Notes under the pieces: model-generated
Seen by the model: only the letters and a program-made list of their open reading frames with translations
Told to the model about the DNA's origin: nothing
Databases searched by the model: none
Shown here: piece by piece, positions 31,331-40,111 of the stretch
Layout: the number at the start of each line of letters is the position of its first letter
Numbering within the stretch: the stretch's first letter is position 1
Origin: Asticcacaulis biprosthecium C19
GTDB lineage: Bacteria; Pseudomonadota; Alphaproteobacteria; Caulobacterales; Caulobacteraceae
Length of the DNA stretch: 53,577 bases
Assembly (NCBI RefSeq): GCF_000204015.1
Contig: NZ_GL883078.1
Location: forward strand, 720,453 to 774,029
Reading direction: 5' to 3'
Translations under genes and position numbers: made by a program

Positions 31331-31777
31331 ATGCGAAATTTGCTTTCCTTCGATATAAAACGTCACGATGACGACGGAGCGATTGTCATCACACCCTGCG
31401 TCGATGGGCATCGGCTGTCGGATGCCGTCACGGGTTTTGAGCGTGATTGCGGCATGACCGACCCCGCCGGGGGCTATGACGGCCTCGTTCCAGCTTTTTT
31501 CCAATGTGGGGCACTGGAACCGTATTTTCTGGGGCAATCCGTAGCGCCCTACTTTGCGGGCAAGCCGGGACATATTTCCGTTCTGGCATGCGAATGCGGG
31601 GAGCTTGGGTGCTGGCCATTGAACTGTGCTGTCCGTTTAACGGGCGATCTCGTCACATGGCACCGGTTTGAGCAACCTCACCGGCCAAAGCGTGACTATT
31701 CGTCCTTCGGCCCCTTCGTTTTCAACCTGGAACCCTATCGCCAAACACTGCAAGCGTTGCAAGCGCAGCTAGGCTGA
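31331..31777 (+). CDS. Conserved-looking hypothetical protein, 148 aa
   Basis: I do not recognise the family by name. The protein is soluble, without signal peptide. A cluster VLACECGELGCWPLNCAV (about 84-101) contains four cysteines and could bind metal. FEQPHRPKRDYSSFGPFVFN near the end reads like a conserved motif. GGAAA lies just before the ATG. Its stop abuts the stop of the convergent beta-mannosidase gene with no gap (31777/31778). Confidence 0.65.
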   Translation: MRNLLSFDIKRHDDDGAIVITPCVDGHRLSDAVTGFERDCGMTDPAGGYDGLVPAFFQCGALEPYFLGQSVAPYFAGKPGHISVLACECGELGCWPLNCAVRLTGDLVTWHRFEQPHRPKRDYSSFGPFVFNLEPYRQTLQALQAQLG

Positions 31778-34414
31778 TCAGCCCTGGACCTGCGCCATAT
31801 GCATGAAGCGTAGGTGCTGCTCCAATTGCTGCGCCGACATCCGCGCCGCCGGCTTGAAGCGCACCACCCGCGTTTCGCCCGGCAAGAGGTCGAAATAGTT
31901 GTCTTCGAACTGGCAGTCGCCCTCGTCCAGGCTGAGGTACAGGTTCTTCACCAGGGTGGCCGATGTCACCGCCACAGCCAGTTCGTCGCCGACGGCCTTG
32001 ACCTTGGTCGTCAGTTGAACCGGCGGCAGCGTCAGGTCCTTGACCGGCTTAAAGTACAGTATGTTCTGCGACAGCACCGTGTCCCCGTCCAGAATGCAGA
32101 CATGCAGAAGTGTCGTTTCCGGCGCGGCGCCATTGAGCAGCGTCGCCGCGGTGGAGGTGACAAGGTCAAGGTTGGTATTGGCCCTCAGGGTCTGCGCCTC
32201 GTTGAACTCGCCAATGACCTTGCCGTGGAAATCCACCACCTGCAGCGACACGGTCACCGGCGTGTCGGTCAGGCGATCGCTGATCGCCGTCACAGTCAGA
32301 GTTTCACCATCCAGGCGCGGCGCCACCAGGATAGGGGCAAAGGCGTGACGGGTGAAATACTGCTGGGCCTTCCAGCGGCCGTAATAGTCGATGCTGCTCC
32401 ATGACGCGACCGGCCAGCAGTCGTTGATCTGCCAGAACAGCGAGCCCATGCAGAAGGGCATGCGGCTGCGGTGCGCTTCCATAGCGACCTTTATGCCTTC
32501 GGCCTGAAGGACTTGCCCGACATAGAGGAACTGGCGGAAGTCCGCCGGCACCTTGTAGTCACGTTCCATGTAGGTCTTGATCGTGCCGTTGCCGATCGAA
32601 GAGCGCTGGTGCGCCTTCATGACCTCTGAGAAGATGTCATGGTCGCTGGGTTCGGTATAGGCCTGGACGGTCTTGAACTCCGGGAAGGACTGGAAGCCGT
32701 ACTCGCTCATGAAGCGGCCGACGGCGACGCGGTACTCCGAGAACGGCTTCTGGCCCCACCAGACGTCCCAATAGTGCAGGTCTCCGGATTGCTGTTTGGC
32801 CAGATGGTCGGCATGGGCGATGCCGTTCTTGCCATCCCAGGCGGCAATCGGCGATGACGGCCAGTAGAAGGTCTGCGGATCGTTGCCGGTGACCGCGGCC
32901 GGCAGGATGTCGTGGAAGATGGCGTTGTAGGCCGTGGTCAGGCGGTCGCGCTGGTCCGGGGTGAGGGGCTGTTTCCAGCCCCAGCCGCCGTTGGGGACAT
33001 CTGCCTGCCAGGCGGCGTCGATCTCGTTATTGCCGCACCACAGGGCGATACAGGCATGGTTGCGCAGGCGGCGGATATTCTGGACGGCCTCCTGGCGGAC
33101 ATTGTCGAGGAAGGCTTCGTCGCCTGGCAGCATCGAGCAGGCGAACATGAAGTCCTGCCACACCAGAATGCCGTTGCGGTCACACAGGTCATAGAAATAG
33201 TCGTCTTCGTAGATCCCGCCGCCCCAGACGCGCAGCATGTTCATATGGGTATCGACGGCGGACTGAACGACCTTGTCGTAGACGTCGTGCGTTACGCGCG
33301 GCAGGAAGCTGTCATTGGGGATGTAGTTAGCGCCCTTCATGAAGACGGGCACGCCATTGAGCTCGACATGGAAACTTGTGCCATCGGCATCCGGGGCCTG
33401 GACGACCTTGATGGTGCGCAGGCCGGTCCTGACCTCGCGGCTGTCGGAGACGCCAGCCGCCGTGACGCGGCCTTTCAGGCTGTAGAGGAAGGCTTCGCCC
33501 AGGCCGTTGGACCACCATAGCCTGGGTTTGGCGATGGTGAAGGTGACGGAAACAGTGTTGAGGCCGGCCTTGAGGACAGTTTCGATTTTGGCCGTGACGG
33601 ATTTGTCGGTCGGGCTGGCGATGTCAAGCATGGCCGGACCGTCATGGCTCGCCAAGATTTCGAAAACAGCGGTCAATTGCGCGGCGTCAGCGGTCAGACT
33701 GTCCTGGACGATCCGCACGTCTTCGATGCGGAGACGGCTCCAGGCGCGCAGGGTCACCGGCCGCCAGATACCCGAGGTGACGAAGCGCGGCCCCCAGTCC
33801 CAGCCGTAATGATAGCCGGCCTTGCGGGTGAACAGGCCGACCTTCTTGTCGCCGAGGCCACCGGTTTCGCCCTGGTCGTTGGGTGAAGGTACGGCAAAAC
33901 CGAAGGCGTCGAGCGCCGCCAACCCTTTGGCGATCGGGGAATGGAAGTAGATGCGCAGGCTATTGGCGCCGGGACGGGCGTGCGGCTTGATATCGACCGT
34001 CCACTCCCGGAACATGTTGTCGGCGCTCAGGACCTTGGTATCGTTGATATAGACGTCGGCATAGGTGTCGAGGCCGGCAAAGTGCAGTTCGACGTTGTCG
34101 TGGGCCAGGGTCTTGGCGTCCAGGGTCAGGGTGGTGCGGTATTCCCAGTCCTTCTTGTCGATCCATTGCTGATCGCGTTCATTGACGCGGTAAAACGGGT
34201 CTTCGATCTTGCCGTTGTTCAACAGGTCGGTATGGACCGTGCCGGGGACGCTCGCCTTTAGCCAGTCGTTGCTGTCTGCCTGACGGAACTCCCACCCGGT
34301 GGTGATGTCGTTGCGTTTGGTTTTGGACTTGGTTTTGGCTTGGGCGGCAATCGGTCCCACGGCCGACAAAGCGCCGGCGGCGATCAGCAGGTGACGGCGA
34401 TGGGGTTGGGCCAT
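31778..34414 (-). CDS. GH2 family beta-mannosidase
   Basis: An 878-residue glycoside hydrolase family 2 enzyme that removes terminal beta-mannose. It has a signal peptide (about 1-26). The jelly-roll sugar-binding domain (30-200) includes WEYRTTLTL and LHFAGLDTYADVYIND. An Ig-like domain follows, then the TIM barrel with MLRVWGGGIYEDDYFYDLCDRNGILVWQDFMFACSM. The acid/base is Glu464 in WCGNNE and the nucleophile Glu571 in FMSEYGFQ; both spacings fit characterised beta-mannosidases. C-terminal beta domains complete it. It is downstream of the GH95 gene on the same strand with a 183-bp gap, so it has its own promoter region. Confidence 0.95.
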   Translation of the reverse strand: MAQPHRRHLLIAAGALSAVGPIAAQAKTKSKTKRNDITTGWEFRQADSNDWLKASVPGTVHTDLLNNGKIEDPFYRVNERDQQWIDKKDWEYRTTLTLDAKTLAHDNVELHFAGLDTYADVYINDTKVLSADNMFREWTVDIKPHARPGANSLRIYFHSPIAKGLAALDAFGFAVPSPNDQGETGGLGDKKVGLFTRKAGYHYGWDWGPRFVTSGIWRPVTLRAWSRLRIEDVRIVQDSLTADAAQLTAVFEILASHDGPAMLDIASPTDKSVTAKIETVLKAGLNTVSVTFTIAKPRLWWSNGLGEAFLYSLKGRVTAAGVSDSREVRTGLRTIKVVQAPDADGTSFHVELNGVPVFMKGANYIPNDSFLPRVTHDVYDKVVQSAVDTHMNMLRVWGGGIYEDDYFYDLCDRNGILVWQDFMFACSMLPGDEAFLDNVRQEAVQNIRRLRNHACIALWCGNNEIDAAWQADVPNGGWGWKQPLTPDQRDRLTTAYNAIFHDILPAAVTGNDPQTFYWPSSPIAAWDGKNGIAHADHLAKQQSGDLHYWDVWWGQKPFSEYRVAVGRFMSEYGFQSFPEFKTVQAYTEPSDHDIFSEVMKAHQRSSIGNGTIKTYMERDYKVPADFRQFLYVGQVLQAEGIKVAMEAHRSRMPFCMGSLFWQINDCWPVASWSSIDYYGRWKAQQYFTRHAFAPILVAPRLDGETLTVTAISDRLTDTPVTVSLQVVDFHGKVIGEFNEAQTLRANTNLDLVTSTAATLLNGAAPETTLLHVCILDGDTVLSQNILYFKPVKDLTLPPVQLTTKVKAVGDELAVAVTSATLVKNLYLSLDEGDCQFEDNYFDLLPGETRVVRFKPAARMSAQQLEQHLRFMHMAQVQG

Positions 34415-34464
34415 GATGCGCTCCAGGGACTTTATGCCATAATAGGGGGCGGCCCGAGACAGGC

Positions 34465-34476
34465 GAACGGCCGTTC
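34465..34476. promoter_or_regulatory. Candidate operator upstream of the beta-mannosidase gene
   Basis: GAACGGCCGTTC is a perfect 12-bp palindrome centred about 57 bp upstream of the GH2 start codon. No regulator gene is adjacent. The function is inferred only from symmetry and position. Confidence 0.35.
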
Positions 34477-34559
34477 ACGGCCGTGATAACAGGCTGAAGA
34501 AAGCCACTCCCGATTTATTTTTTCAAATTTCTTTAATATATCGGCGCGATTTTGCAAGT

Positions 34560-34586
34560 CGAAAATCTCGCACCAAGGAGATTTCG
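34560..34586 (-). terminator. Hairpin after the GH95 gene
   Basis: CGAAAATCTC and GAGATTTCG form a stem of about 9 bp with an 8-nt loop, starting 11 bp past the GH95 stop codon. No clear T-run follows on the minus strand, so the terminator call is weak. Confidence 0.35.
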
Positions 34587-34597
34587 GCTTACCGTAT

Positions 34598-37018
34598 TTA
34601 CAGGCGCGTCGTCAGTTGTCCGCGCGCGTCGAGCGCCAGGTCATGGAGCTTTCCCTGATAGCGCAGCTTAACCGGCGTATCGGCCGGTCCGGTCAGGACC
34701 AGCTTCGTCAGTCGCCCGCCGTTCCAGGCGAGATCGGCGGTGATGCCGCCACGCGCCATCAGGCCGGTCACCCGGCCCGATGGCCATGCGGCAGGCAGGG
34801 CCGGCAGGACCAGGATCTCGCCGCCCCAGGATTGCAGCAACATTTCCAGAATGCCGGTAGCGCCGCCAAAATTGCCGTCGATCTGGAACGGCGGGTGGGC
34901 GTCGAAAAGATTGGGATAGGTGCGCTGCGGCCCCATCAACCCCATCAGGATGCTGTGGGCGTGTTCGGCCTCGCCCATGCGCGCCCACAGGGCCAGCCGC
35001 CAGGCCGTCCCCCAGCCGGTCGCCAGGTCGCCGCGCGTGTTCAGGGTCACCTTGGCGGCGGCGACCAGGTCCGGCGTGTCGCGGACATTGATCTGTTCGG
35101 ACGGATACAGTCCATAGAGGTGCGAAACGTGACGGTGCTGCTGGTCCGGGGCGCGGGCGTCCCAGTCCTCCAGCCACTCCTGGAGCTGACCCTGGGCGCC
35201 GATGCGGTCGGCCGGCAGGCGGGCGTGCATGGCGGCGAGTTTGGCGGTGAAACCGTCATCGCCGTTGGCGAGCAGCTTTTGCGCCGCGATGGTGCTGGCG
35301 AACAGGTCGCGGATGATCTGGCTGTCCATGGCGGGACCGGCACAGGTGGCGACGCCCTTCATGTGCTCGTTTTCCGGCGAGATGGACGGCGAGGTCACCA
35401 GGCCCCTGCCCTTCGGATCCTCGACCAGGGTGTCGGCAAAGAACTGCGACGCGCCCTTCAGCAGAGGGTAGATGCGTTTGAGGAATTCCGGGTCGCGATT
35501 GTAGTCGTAGTGGTCCCACAGGGTCTTGCACAGCCAGGCTCCGCCGGTCGGCCACATACCCCACCACGCGCCGTCGATCGGCGCCGATGCGCGCCACAGG
35601 TCGGTATTGTGGTGCGCCATCCAGCCGCTGGCGCCGTACATGACCTTGGCCGTCTTCGCGCCAGTCATCGACAGGTCCTCGACCATCCGCACCAAGGGCT
35701 CGACACAGACGCCGATATTGGCCGGTTCGACCAGCCAGTAGTTCATCTCGGTATTGATGTTGATGGTGTATTTGCTGCCCCAGGGCGGGTTGACACCTTC
35801 GTTCCAGATACCCTGCAGGTTGGCCGGCTGTGTGCCCGGCCGCGACGACGAGATCATCAGGTAGCGGGCGAACTGAACATACAAGGCCGCCAGTTGCGGA
35901 TCGTCGCTGGCCAGGGACTTGCCGATGCGGATATCGGTAGCGGCGCAGGCAGCCGAGGTGTTGCCGAGGTCGATGGTCATCCGCCGGAACAGGGCGCGGT
36001 GGGCGGCAATATGGTCGGCCTTCAGGGCGGCATAGGGTTTGGCAGCGGCGGTGTTCAGCGCCGCCGTACGTGCGATCGGATCGCCGCCGGTGTCGTCGAA
36101 GCGGACGAAGCTGGTCGCCGCGGCGATCAGCAGAGTGACGGTCGTGGCACCGCGCACCGTCAGGCTGTCGCCCGCGGCGGTGATGTTGCCGTCACCGATG
36201 GCGCGGATGCGAACGGCATAGGTCAGGCCGGCCGGTATTCCCGCCGAGGCGATATTGGCACCGGTGACCAGCAGTTCATTACTGCTGGCGGCGAAGGCCA
36301 GGCTTTGCGGCCGGCGTTCGCGGCTCAGGCCTTCGCGCTTGTCCCAGGCTGCCCCCTGGCTCAGGGTGTCGGTGACCTTGCCGTCATACACCGGCGCACC
36401 GTAATCGACCTGATCCGGATGGCGGTAGCCGAGGTCGAAGTCGAGTCGCCCCTTGCCCTTGGCGGTCAGTCGGACAACCAAGACCTGATCGACGGCGCTT
36501 GAGAAGACTTCGCGGGTATAGGTGGTGGCGCCGATCTTGAAGGTGGTGGTGGCGACGGCGGTGTCGAGGTCGAGGCTGCGGCGGTAGTCCGACGGTTGCG
36601 CGAGGCCATGGAAGTCAAGCAGAAGATCGCCGGCCGCGCCGTAGGGCATCTGGGTCTTGGGTTGCGCCATCATGGACGCATTGACCAGGTCCGAGGCGTC
36701 CTTGAACTTTTCCGCATCGATCAGGGCGCGGCACTTGGCCAGGTTTTCGAGACAGCCGGGATTGTTAGGATCGTAGGGAGAGCCAGCCCAAAGGGTGTCT
36801 TCGTTGAGTTGCAGCCGCTCCTGCGCGACGCGCCCGAAGACCATGGCTCCCAAACGGCCATTGCCGACCGGCAGGGCTTCGACCCACGGTCCGGCGGGTT
36901 GAGCGTACCACAGGGTCAGGTCTGACGGACGGCTTTTGGCCTGGGCTACGGAGGCGGTCACACCGCCGCCGATACCGCCGGCCAGGATGGCGCGGCGATC
37001 AAGTTTCAATCCCGACAT
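34598..37018 (-). CDS. GH95 family alpha-L-fucosidase
   Basis: An 806-residue enzyme of family GH95, which contains alpha-1,2-L-fucosidases and some alpha-L-galactosidases, acting on xyloglucan or host glycans. The ATG at 37018 follows GGAGG at ideal spacing. The leader (1-27, LDRRAILAGGIGGGVTASVA) resembles a Tat signal. The N-terminal beta domain has LWYAQPAGPWVEALPVGNGRLGAMVFG and LQLNEDTLWAGSPYDPNNP. The helical barrel carries INTEMNYWLVEPANIGVC, GASGWMAHHNTDLWR and GGAWLCKTLWDHYDY, all family signatures. The C-terminal part has LLQSWGGEILVLPALPAAWPSGRVTGL. It diverges from the GH29 gene, giving a two-enzyme fucose-releasing pair. Confidence 0.95.
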   Translation of the reverse strand: MSGLKLDRRAILAGGIGGGVTASVAQAKSRPSDLTLWYAQPAGPWVEALPVGNGRLGAMVFGRVAQERLQLNEDTLWAGSPYDPNNPGCLENLAKCRALIDAEKFKDASDLVNASMMAQPKTQMPYGAAGDLLLDFHGLAQPSDYRRSLDLDTAVATTTFKIGATTYTREVFSSAVDQVLVVRLTAKGKGRLDFDLGYRHPDQVDYGAPVYDGKVTDTLSQGAAWDKREGLSRERRPQSLAFAASSNELLVTGANIASAGIPAGLTYAVRIRAIGDGNITAAGDSLTVRGATTVTLLIAAATSFVRFDDTGGDPIARTAALNTAAAKPYAALKADHIAAHRALFRRMTIDLGNTSAACAATDIRIGKSLASDDPQLAALYVQFARYLMISSSRPGTQPANLQGIWNEGVNPPWGSKYTININTEMNYWLVEPANIGVCVEPLVRMVEDLSMTGAKTAKVMYGASGWMAHHNTDLWRASAPIDGAWWGMWPTGGAWLCKTLWDHYDYNRDPEFLKRIYPLLKGASQFFADTLVEDPKGRGLVTSPSISPENEHMKGVATCAGPAMDSQIIRDLFASTIAAQKLLANGDDGFTAKLAAMHARLPADRIGAQGQLQEWLEDWDARAPDQQHRHVSHLYGLYPSEQINVRDTPDLVAAAKVTLNTRGDLATGWGTAWRLALWARMGEAEHAHSILMGLMGPQRTYPNLFDAHPPFQIDGNFGGATGILEMLLQSWGGEILVLPALPAAWPSGRVTGLMARGGITADLAWNGGRLTKLVLTGPADTPVKLRYQGKLHDLALDARGQLTTRL

Positions 37019-37252
37019 GGTGTTTCCTCCAATGCTCGATCTGACGGCGAGGCCTTTTCGCAACTTTTACACATGGAAGACATTTTTACAAATGCTCATG
37101 ACACGATCTTTCACAGGGTTGGGTATCACCGACATCAACCTTACCATCTTCGGTTTCGATCGTCATGGGACGGCAACCGCGACGACGCCATGCCTGACGC
37201 TGAGCGGCGTTGGTTCGGTGAACAACCGCCTTGTCAAGCAGGACCTATCCGA

Positions 37253-37286
37253 CTATATTTTCATATAGGGTAGCTTATTGCATATA
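37253..37286. promoter_or_regulatory. AT-rich repeats in the fucosidase divergent promoter
   Basis: CTATATTTTCATATAG (37253-37268) has 6-bp arms around 4 nt. A second CATATA follows at 37281-37286, 19 bp after the first. They lie 40-73 bp upstream of the GH29 start in an otherwise GC-rich region. They could be a shared operator or simply promoter elements. The rest of the 307-bp gap shows no gene. Confidence 0.35.
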
Positions 37287-37325
37287 TGAATTAAACGCCC
37301 AGGAAACGACCGGAACTTTTTACCC

Positions 37326-38966
37326 ATGAAACTAACCAAACGTACCCTGTTACAAGGGGCCGCCGGGCTTGGTGCGGCCGCAACGATTCCGGTGGCGGCC
37401 CAGGCATCCCCCGGTCTGGCGGAGGTGGCCAGTGGCCCGTTCCAGCCATCGTGGGAGTCGCTGATCGACGGCTACAAGGCCCCTGACTGGTTCCGCGACG
37501 CCAAGTTCGGTCTGTGGGCTCACTGGGGCGCGCAGTGCGTGCCCGAAGCCGGCGACTGGTACGCCCGTCACATGTACGTCCAGGGCCATCCGCAATACGA
37601 TCACCACGTCAGAACCTACGGCCATCCCGCCGACAACGGCTTCATGGAGATGTATCCGCGCTGGACGGCGGAAAACTGGAATCCCGACGAACTGCTCGAC
37701 CTCTATGCCGGGGCAGGCGCCAAATACTTCGTCGCCATGGCCAATCACCACGACAATTTCGACGCCTACGACTCGAAGTTCCACGACTGGAACTCTGTCC
37801 GCATCGGGCCGAAAAAGGATCTGATCGGCCTCTGGGCCAAGGCCGCCCGGGCGCGGGGCCTGAAGTTCGGCGTCTCCAACCATTCCGCCCATGCCTGGCA
37901 CTGGTTCCAGACCGCCTATGGCTACGACCCGGAAGGCGCCCGCGCCAACGAACGCTACGACGCCTTCAAACTCACCAAGTACGACGGCGCCGGAAAATGG
38001 TGGGAAGGTCTCGATCCGCAGGACCTGTATGGCGGGGCCGTCATGGCCCTGCCCGATGGCCTGACCACGACCACGGCCGCCAGGGACTGGCATGAGGCGA
38101 ATGACCGCGTGTGGGACGAAAAGCCGCCCTTGCAGAACCCGGCCTTTGTCCGCCAGTGGTACCTGCGCTGCAAGGACCTGATCGACAGCTACAGGCCCGA
38201 CCTGGTCTACTTCGACAATTTCGACCTGCCCCTGGGACAGGCGGGGCTCGACATCGCTGCCCACTATTACAATGCCTCGATCGGCTGGCATGGCAGCCTG
38301 CAGGCGGTCGTCAACACCAAGCATCTGCCGGCCGAGCGGCGCATGGCGGTGATCGAGGACGTCGAACGCGGCCTGCGCCAGGACATCGAACCGCATCCGT
38401 GGCAGACCGACACCTGTATCGGTGACTGGCACTACAATCGCAGCGTCTTCGACCGGAAGGGATATCTCGGCGCGGCCACCGTCATTCACCGGCTGTGCGA
38501 CATCGTCTCAAAGAACGGCAATCTGCTGCTGTCGATCCCGGTACGCGGCGACGGTACCATCGACTCGGAGGAACGCCGTATCGTCGGCGAGATCGGCGGC
38601 TGGATGCAGCGCTTCGGCGACGCCATCTACGGAACCCGGCCCTGGCGCATCTATGGCGAAGGCCCGACCTCGGTCGAGGCCGGCATGTTCAGCGAAGGCA
38701 AACAGAAGCCGTTCACCGCCGCCGACATCCGCTTTACCACCAAAGGTGCGGCGCTGTACGCCCTTGTCCTCGGGCGTCCCGGCGACAACCTCACCATCAC
38801 GGCCCTCGGTCGCAAGGCCGGGTCGGTCCGCCGGGTCGAGGTGGTCGGCTCCCCTTCGCCGCTCAGTTTCCGCCAGGATACCGCGGGCCTGCACGTCACC
38901 ATCCCGGCCGGCGCCAGTCACGACTTTGGCCTGGCGTTGAAGGTCACCGGCAAGGGCCTGGCCTGA
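37326..38966 (+). CDS. GH29 family alpha-L-fucosidase
   Basis: A 546-residue retaining alpha-L-fucosidase. The N-terminus (KLTKRTLLQGAAGLGAAAT) is an export signal, perhaps Tat. The catalytic barrel includes WFRDAKFGLWAHWGAQCVPE, KYFVAMANHHDNFDAYDS and the nucleophile segment DLVYFDNFD with Asp297. A LLLSIPVRGDGTID motif, typical of the family, is near residues 400-412. The C-terminal beta domain begins near 445. Length is normal. Divergent from GH95; both probably act in the periplasm on fucosylated glycans (inference). Confidence 0.94.
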   Translation: MKLTKRTLLQGAAGLGAAATIPVAAQASPGLAEVASGPFQPSWESLIDGYKAPDWFRDAKFGLWAHWGAQCVPEAGDWYARHMYVQGHPQYDHHVRTYGHPADNGFMEMYPRWTAENWNPDELLDLYAGAGAKYFVAMANHHDNFDAYDSKFHDWNSVRIGPKKDLIGLWAKAARARGLKFGVSNHSAHAWHWFQTAYGYDPEGARANERYDAFKLTKYDGAGKWWEGLDPQDLYGGAVMALPDGLTTTTAARDWHEANDRVWDEKPPLQNPAFVRQWYLRCKDLIDSYRPDLVYFDNFDLPLGQAGLDIAAHYYNASIGWHGSLQAVVNTKHLPAERRMAVIEDVERGLRQDIEPHPWQTDTCIGDWHYNRSVFDRKGYLGAATVIHRLCDIVSKNGNLLLSIPVRGDGTIDSEERRIVGEIGGWMQRFGDAIYGTRPWRIYGEGPTSVEAGMFSEGKQKPFTAADIRFTTKGAALYALVLGRPGDNLTITALGRKAGSVRRVEVVGSPSPLSFRQDTAGLHVTIPAGASHDFGLALKVTGKGLA

Positions 38967-38984
38967 CGCCGCGACGGCTGACGG

Positions 38985-40049
38985 TCAAACGGCCGACGGG
39001 GATTGGGTTTCGATGGCGATCCTGACTGCCTGGGTCTGATGCGGCGGTTCGAAGGCGGCGATCTTCTCGACCGCTTCGGCCGGGGTCAAAACGTAGGATA
39101 CCAGTGCCGCGGTCGCCGCTTTTCCGCCGGCCAGCCATAGCTTGTCGAGGAGCCGCTTTACCGGAAGCGTCGGCCGGCTGCTGTCAGTCTGGTCGTCCAG
39201 CGTCCAGAAATCGCCCAGGAAGACCATCGGGCTGGACCAGCCCCGTTCGCCCTCGGCCGGCGCGGGGAAGGATTTGTAATAGTTCTGCGCCGCGTCCTGG
39301 AACACCTCCTGCAAGGTGCCGGCGCGGCCTTCGCAATAGACAATGCCGTGCGAGGCCGCCGCCAGAAGCCCATCCTCGCGGATCGAGTTCTGGAAATATT
39401 TACCGACCGCGGCGGCGAACATCGTCGTCGGTTCCCAGCCATACATCCAGGTCGGGATGGCAATGCCACCGCCGGCCGGATGGTCCTGACGGATTTCCCA
39501 GGCGGGCTTGTAATAGTCGCCCAAAGCCTGGATGGCCGCCGGGTTTTCATGGATCGGAGCCTTCGGATCGCCGGTATAGGTGACCGGACGGCCATGACTT
39601 TGGGGAACCGGCGCGGTCCTGAGGAGGTTAAGGGCGCGATCGAGGTCAGCACCGGGCCTGCCGATCATCGCGCCCAGGTGCGCCGCTTCCATGGCGCCCG
39701 GACCGCCGCCGGTGATGATCAGGTAGCCGCGCTCCGTCAGCATGGCTGCCGTCATCGCCGCCTCGGCATAGGCGGTCAGCGAACGGTTGACCGCGTGGCC
39801 GCCCATCATGGCGACCACCTTTCTGCCGGCCAAAGCCTGGGCCAGCAGTTGCAGGATGGTGCAGTCGTGTTCGGCGCGCTTCAACACCATGGGCTTGTGG
39901 GTGCTGGCCGCGCCCCCATCGGCGACAAACTGTTTGTAGATCTCGAAATCCGGAGTCTGACCGAAGGTCTCGGTGCGCGCGGGATCGAAGCCGTGAAACA
40001 GCTGCGGGATGGTGTAAAGGGCGGCGGGAGAAGGATCGAAGTTCGGCAT
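38985..40049 (-). CDS. LOG-like Rossmann-fold nucleotide-binding protein
   Basis: A 354-residue protein with a lysine-decarboxylase-like (LOG) fold. The segment MLTERGYLIITGGGPGAMEAAHLGA carries the conserved GGGPGAMEA phosphate-binding motif. GIVYCEGRAGTLQEVFQDAAQNYY replaces the usual PGGxGTxxE with EGRAGTLQE. LOG proteins release cytokinin-type bases from nucleotides or cleave AMP-like nucleotides, but the variant motif and extra length (usual about 190-290) leave the substrate open. The start at 40049 is chosen from likeness; the open frame extends upstream to 40316 through the end of the GGDEF gene, which is artefact. It follows the GGDEF gene by 62 bp on the same strand. Confidence 0.82.
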   Translation of the reverse strand: MPNFDPSPAALYTIPQLFHGFDPARTETFGQTPDFEIYKQFVADGGAASTHKPMVLKRAEHDCTILQLLAQALAGRKVVAMMGGHAVNRSLTAYAEAAMTAAMLTERGYLIITGGGPGAMEAAHLGAMIGRPGADLDRALNLLRTAPVPQSHGRPVTYTGDPKAPIHENPAAIQALGDYYKPAWEIRQDHPAGGGIAIPTWMYGWEPTTMFAAAVGKYFQNSIREDGLLAAASHGIVYCEGRAGTLQEVFQDAAQNYYKSFPAPAEGERGWSSPMVFLGDFWTLDDQTDSSRPTLPVKRLLDKLWLAGGKAATAALVSYVLTPAEAVEKIAAFEPPHQTQAVRIAIETQSPSAV

Positions 40050-40111
40050 GGTTCCCGGTTTGCCGCAAACCGGCCGCATCGGCAAGTCGTCAGGCTGCGC
40101 CCTCTGGCAAG

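Noticed and set aside
34616-36502. 628-codon plus-strand frame over the GH95 gene
   Set aside because: Composition is Gly/Gln/Arg-rich without motifs, while the minus strand encodes intact GH95 signatures.
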